From assembly GCF_018069925.1 (NCBI RefSeq), contig NZ_JAGPXB010000008.1:1-64000 (forward strand): 64,000 nt of DNA, written 5' to 3'. The position numbers and the translations under genes were made by a program. The notes under the pieces are model-generated. The model had not been told where the DNA came from, made no database searches, and saw only the letters and a program-made list of their open reading frames with translations. This document shows, in pieces, positions 60,759-64,000 of the stretch (positions are counted from its first letter, which is position 1; each line of letters begins with the position of its first letter). This DNA is from Flavobacterium erciyesense (lineage in GTDB: Bacteria; Bacteroidota; Bacteroidia; Flavobacteriales; Flavobacteriaceae).

Positions 60759-61760
60759 TTAACGGGTTGCAAAAATTGAGCTCACACCTGCCTCTGCCCT
60801 TACCAACAATGGCGCACTGTCTCCAGATTGACTTGGAAAACGAAAGTACATTACTTGCCCTCCATTTTTTAAATTTTCTGCAATAAAAATTTGCTGAGAT
60901 TGTTTGTCATAAGCCACGTCAACTGGATTTCCTAACTGCGAATTAGGTCCATAAACGCGTAGTTGTTTGTCCATTTTAAGCGTACCGCCATTTGCGGTAA
61001 GTGCAAAAAGATTCGAAAAAGAAGGAAGTACAACAAAACCGCCATCTGATGCTGAAGTTGCACTTGCAATGTCTGTTACAACCATAACGTCATCTGATGC
61101 GGAATACGTAATGCCGTGAATTCGATTGATGCCTTCAATACTAATTCGTTTTGTTGGCGTTATTGCTCCGCTATTTGCATTCAATAGGTTTTCAAATTGC
61201 ACGACATCACCCGTTAAATCAACCACAGCATATAAATCGGTACCGTCTAAATGAATTCCCCAAAGTTTAAATGTTGTACTAAAAGTTTTTAGCAAAGTAA
61301 ATCCTGTACTCGACTTTTGATAAACAAATAACTTATTGGTTAGGTTATTAGAAGCTGATTGATCTTGTGCAACCACGACAATATCATTTAAAACCGCCGT
61401 TTCTCTGGCATTTGTAAAATCAGTTCCTGAACTACTCGAAATTAGTGTAAGATTATCAAGTCCTGCATCACTTGTTGTGCGTAGCCTAGCATAAGCTTCG
61501 AGTCGGTTATTAGAACGTGATGCTAAAACAACAGCATCAGAAATCGGATCATAAGAAATACCATCCGCATCAGCTGAAACAATAGTAAATGACCCAACTT
61601 TAGGAGTGGCTGCTAATAGATTCGTATAACTTATTTTACCAGAAGTATTACTTGATGTTAATAAATACAAGTTTCTTTCTGTCATTGAATTATCATTAGT
61701 ACAAGATAATAAAAAAGTACAACTTAATCCAAGTGCGAGTAAACCTTTATAATTCTTCAT
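60759..61760 (-). CDS. Lipoprotein with beta-propeller-like body
   Basis: 333 residues; lipobox FLLSC (Cys at about 20). The mature body has NHL/SMP-30-like short strands (DADGISYDPISDAVVLASR, GIHLDGTDLYAVVD, IHGITYSASDDVMVVTD, VDVAYDKQSQQIFIAEN), about six repeats, suggesting a six-bladed propeller. No catalytic residues are identifiable. It is 13 bases behind the acyltransferase gene and likely cotranscribed. Confidence 0.7.
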   Translation of the reverse strand: MKNYKGLLALGLSCTFLLSCTNDNSMTERNLYLLTSSNTSGKISYTNLLAATPKVGSFTIVSADADGISYDPISDAVVLASRSNNRLEAYARLRTTSDAGLDNLTLISSSSGTDFTNARETAVLNDIVVVAQDQSASNNLTNKLFVYQKSSTGFTLLKTFSTTFKLWGIHLDGTDLYAVVDLTGDVVQFENLLNANSGAITPTKRISIEGINRIHGITYSASDDVMVVTDIASATSASDGGFVVLPSFSNLFALTANGGTLKMDKQLRVYGPNSQLGNPVDVAYDKQSQQIFIAENLKNGGQVMYFRFPSQSGDSAPLLVRAEAGVSSIFATR

Positions 61761-61773
61761 TCTAGTAAGTTAT

Positions 61774-62337
61774 TTAATTTTTAAAATCAAAATGATATCC
61801 ATTTTCAGGTATTTTTCCTTCAACTCCTTTATAATGTTCTTTTAATATTGACAAGTCATTTTCAAAATTTCCGGTTGGTTGTAATGGCGCTCCCAAGTGA
61901 ACTTGTTTTCTACCAAAATCAAAAGAGACAGGAATAATAGGCACATTTGCTTGCAGAGCAATATAATAAAATCCTGTTTTGAGTTCTGTTACTTTGTGGC
62001 GTGTGCCTTCTGCTGCCACAGCCAAGCGAAAGGTTTCCTTCTTTTCAAAAATAGCGGCGATTGATTCTACTTTATTCAAACCTCCAGAACGATCCAGTGG
62101 CTCACCTCCCATATATCTGAAATAATATCCAAACGGAAAACGAAACAATTCCTTTTTGCCTACCCAATTCATTTCTAATTGCGTAATACCTCTGGTAAAA
62201 ATTCCTAAATAAAAATCGTGCGCGCTCGTATGAGGCAATACCATCATGACACATTTTTTAACCGAAGCGTCAATGCCTCCCACAATTTTCCAACCCATAA
62301 GTTTGAAAAAGATAAACTCGTACAACCGTTTTTTCAT
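61774..62337 (-). CDS. PlsC-like acyltransferase
   Basis: 187 residues of the 1-acylglycerol-3-phosphate acyltransferase superfamily. Motif I is LPHTSAHDFYLG (an H-x4-D: His36, Asp41), motif III AAEGTR (Glu115 in EGTR), motif IV VPIIPVSFDFG. Only about 190 residues and no long membrane helices, so it belongs to the short Bacteroidota group that acylates small lipids or envelope components; the substrate is not known. First gene of a two-gene operon. Confidence 0.82.
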   Translation of the reverse strand: MKKRLYEFIFFKLMGWKIVGGIDASVKKCVMMVLPHTSAHDFYLGIFTRGITQLEMNWVGKKELFRFPFGYYFRYMGGEPLDRSGGLNKVESIAAIFEKKETFRLAVAAEGTRHKVTELKTGFYYIALQANVPIIPVSFDFGRKQVHLGAPLQPTGNFENDLSILKEHYKGVEGKIPENGYHFDFKN

Positions 62338-62375
62338 TATTTCGAAATTTGGTGTAAAATAAATAATTTAAATCT

Positions 62376-62383
62376 TATTTTTG
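62376..62383 (+). promoter_or_regulatory. -7 promoter box of the spermidine-synthase-like gene
   Basis: TATTTTTG, a TAnnTTTG match, 17 bases before the ATG at 62400. Confidence 0.5.
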
Positions 62384-62399
62384 AGTAAAACAGACCGTA

Positions 62400-63068
62400 A
62401 TGATTAAAAAAATATTGAGCTACTTGACTCCTATCACCATTTTTCAAACTAAATCTGACTTAAGTAAGTCAATCGAAGTAACTTGGAATAATGGTGAATT
62501 GGTCCTCGATTCTAAAAACGCGAATTACTCGTACGGAAGTTTACAACGTATTTTACGTCACGGATTAAAAGAAATTGGTTTTAATCGCATTCAACCCATG
62601 CAAGACATATTGGTTCTTGGCGTAGCAGGCGGCAGCGTTATTAAAACCTTAGTTGATGAAATAGGATTTAAAGGAAAGATCACGGGTGTTGAACTTGATG
62701 CTGAAATGGCTCGCATTGCCAACGCCTACTTTCAATTAGATCAAATTAAAAACGTTTCCCTAATAGTTGATGATGCGTTTGAATTTGTTTTAAAAACCAA
62801 ACAAAAATACGATCTCATCATCATCGATGTGTTTCAAGATACACACATGCCGAATTTTTTATTTGAGTCCTTTTTTAGCAACAGAATTTGTTACTTATTG
62901 CGGAATAATGGTTTTGCGTTGTTCAATACCATGATTTTAAACGAAATACAAAACCAGCGCAATAAGGATTTTATCGCTGGGTTCAATGCTGCCTCTTGTA
63001 AAATTCGCTCACTCCCGCGACTTGAAACTCACAACGAATTAATTATCATCTCAAAATTAGAAAGTTAA
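62400..63068 (+). CDS. Spermidine-synthase-like (methyltransferase-fold) protein
   Basis: 222 residues, only the Rossmann part of aminopropyltransferases. ILVLGVAGGSVIKTL (dcSAM-loop position), ITGVELDAEMARIANAYF, IVDDAFEFV and LIIIDVFQDTHMPNFLF follow the SpeE pattern. The short N-terminal strand domain is reduced, and the DxxD substrate signature is not obvious. It may be a methyltransferase rather than a polyamine enzyme. Convergent with kdsB, two bases apart. Confidence 0.75.
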   Translation: MIKKILSYLTPITIFQTKSDLSKSIEVTWNNGELVLDSKNANYSYGSLQRILRHGLKEIGFNRIQPMQDILVLGVAGGSVIKTLVDEIGFKGKITGVELDAEMARIANAYFQLDQIKNVSLIVDDAFEFVLKTKQKYDLIIIDVFQDTHMPNFLFESFFSNRICYLLRNNGFALFNTMILNEIQNQRNKDFIAGFNAASCKIRSLPRLETHNELIIISKLES

Positions 63069-63070
63069 AC

Positions 63071-63802
63071 TTATTGAGCAATCATTTTTCGTGCTTTTTC
63101 GAGATCTTCTGCCGTATCAATTCCAATTCCTACGTGTGTGGTCTCGACCATTTTGATTCTTTTGCCAAACTCCAGATAGCGCAATTGCTCTAGTTTTTCG
63201 GATGCTTCCAAAGATTGCATTGGTAAGCTGTAAAAATCTAATAATGCTTGTTTTCTGAAAGCATAAATACCGATGTGCTGCATGTATCGAACACCTACGT
63301 TTTGCTCTCGTGGATACGGAATTACAGAACGTGAGAAATACAAAGCAAATCCATTTTGATCCACCACCACTTTTACATTATTCGGATTATAGATATCTTC
63401 TTGATGAGTAATTTCGCGCATTAACGACGCTAAATCAACTTTTTTATCCAAATCGTTTCTAAAAACTTCAATGACTTTTGCAAGAGGTTCGGCATCAATA
63501 AAGGGTTCATCACCTTGCACATTAATCACAATATCAACATCCAGATTTTCAACTGCTTCAGCTATTCGATCACTGCCAGATTCGTGTTCTTTGACACTCA
63601 TAATCGCTTTTCCATCGTTAGAAATAATTTCGTCATAAATCAAATCAGAATCTGTCACCACAAAGACATCGTCAAACAGTTGCGTGTTTATGGCTGCCTC
63701 GTAAGTTCTTAAAATTACGGTTTTCCCTCCAAGATCTTGCATTAATTTTGCTGGAAATCGTGTAGAGGCGTATCGTGCTGGAATGACTGCTATTATTTTC
63801 AT
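63071..63802 (-). CDS. kdsB: 3-deoxy-manno-octulosonate cytidylyltransferase
   Basis: 243 residues from ATG 63800-63802 ([20 protein letters not shown]); the frame extends to a TTG that lies in the -7 box. It activates Kdo to CMP-Kdo for the lipopolysaccharide inner core. Motifs: [54 protein letters not shown] and [14 protein letters not shown]. Length normal. Confidence 0.95.
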   Translation of the reverse strand: MKIIAVIPARYASTRFPAKLMQDLGGKTVILRTYEAAINTQLFDDVFVVTDSDLIYDEIISNDGKAIMSVKEHESGSDRIAEAVENLDVDIVINVQGDEPFIDAEPLAKVIEVFRNDLDKKVDLASLMREITHQEDIYNPNNVKVVVDQNGFALYFSRSVIPYPREQNVGVRYMQHIGIYAFRKQALLDFYSLPMQSLEASEKLEQLRYLEFGKRIKMVETTHVGIGIDTAEDLEKARKMIAQ

Positions 63803-63823
63803 GTGGCTAAAAAAGTTTTGGTT

Positions 63824-63831
63824 CAAAAATA
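63824..63831 (-). promoter_or_regulatory. -7 promoter box of kdsB
   Basis: Minus-strand TATTTTTG, 22 bases before the chosen ATG; the TTG at 63824-63826 is part of it. Confidence 0.55.
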
Positions 63832-63905
63832 CATCATTGCAACTAAGGATGAAATTATTTTAATGCCATTTTAAAATTCGTTTTAAATGGCTTATTTTTT
63901 CAATG

Positions 63906-64000
63906 TTACATTATTTTTACCGAAGTCATACTCAGCGAACCTCCCAATAATTTATCATTGAACAAACCGAGTTCTTCTTGTTTTCCTTTTAAACCCAAAG
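63906..64000 (-). CDS. C-terminal end of an unidentified protein (partial)
   Basis: The minus-strand frame is open from the window edge and reads GLKGKQEELGLFNDKLLGG, SLSMTSVKIM, stop at 63906. It looks like real coding sequence by composition. I do not recognise the family from 30 residues. It runs in the same direction as kdsB, with the kdsB promoter between. Confidence 0.5.
   Translation of the reverse strand, partial: LGLKGKQEELGLFNDKLLGGSLSMTSVKIM

Overview
The window looks like chromosomal DNA of a Flavobacterium-type member of the Bacteroidota. The reasons are: low G+C; starts without Shine-Dalgarno sequences; many promoters with the Bacteroidota -7 hexamer form TAnnTTTG placed a few tens of bases before starts; a giant secreted protein with a type IX secretion sorting tail; a stand-alone PAAPID membrane peptide; a fused branched-chain 2-oxoacid dehydrogenase E1; and an arginine decarboxylase next to a deoxyhypusine-synthase-like gene, which fits the homospermidine polyamine pattern of the genus. 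I see no CRISPR array, no complete insertion sequence and no rRNA. One tRNA (Val, anticodon TAC) is present. Genus-level placement is inference from these traits.

Layout. 0-7 kb: a DUF3822-rsmD pair, a small outer-membrane protein, a ketopantoate reductase, and a LytTR response regulator overlapping a propeller-type histidine kinase. 7.1-9.7 kb: an AT-rich accessory patch with a tandem Cys/His mini-repeat protein, a membrane coiled-coil protein and three lipoproteins. 9.7-17.3 kb: a LolA-like protein, a BNR/VPS10-like propeller and uvrA. The uvrA gene has decayed copies of its own 5' end (about 4.3 kb upstream) and 3' end (190 bp downstream), the latter beyond a nested palindromic element. 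17-25.3 kb: LOG protein, an M1-peptidase-like pseudoenzyme with an outer-membrane barrel, fused E1, a monooxygenase, an M23 peptidase and a lipoprotein. 25.3-30.1 kb: remnant of a secreted-protein gene, then a 1276-residue secreted protein carrying 14 propeller-type repeats and its small PID partner.

30.1-42.8 kb reads as a low-oxygen/energy-stress island. A PAS kinase carrying the heme-pocket residues of FixL overlaps a receiver fused to a CRP/FNR-type DNA-binding domain, so FixL, FixJ and FixK functions are condensed into two proteins. It is followed by a broken BON-domain gene, a GH130 phosphorylase overlapping a two-domain glycosyltransferase, a histone-H1-like peptide, a D-lactate-type dehydrogenase, small conserved proteins and a P2-type (calcium-like) ATPase. 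A CRP/FNR-like palindrome lies about 70 bp before the kinase.

42.8-64 kb is mostly housekeeping: alkC, an H1-like peptide, tRNA-Val, an MsbA-type exporter, proline dehydrogenase, aroB, speA, the DHS-like gene, recQ, a MUG-type glycosylase, DinB, PEP carboxylase, an Lrp regulator, an M14 carboxypeptidase divergent from an XRE regulator (with three matching palindromes on the -7 boxes), a lipoprotein, a PlsC-like acyltransferase, a spermidine-synthase-like methyltransferase-fold protein, kdsB, and the 3' end of one further gene. Several long open frames begin at TTG or GTG codons inside promoters; for those I moved the start to the next ATG.
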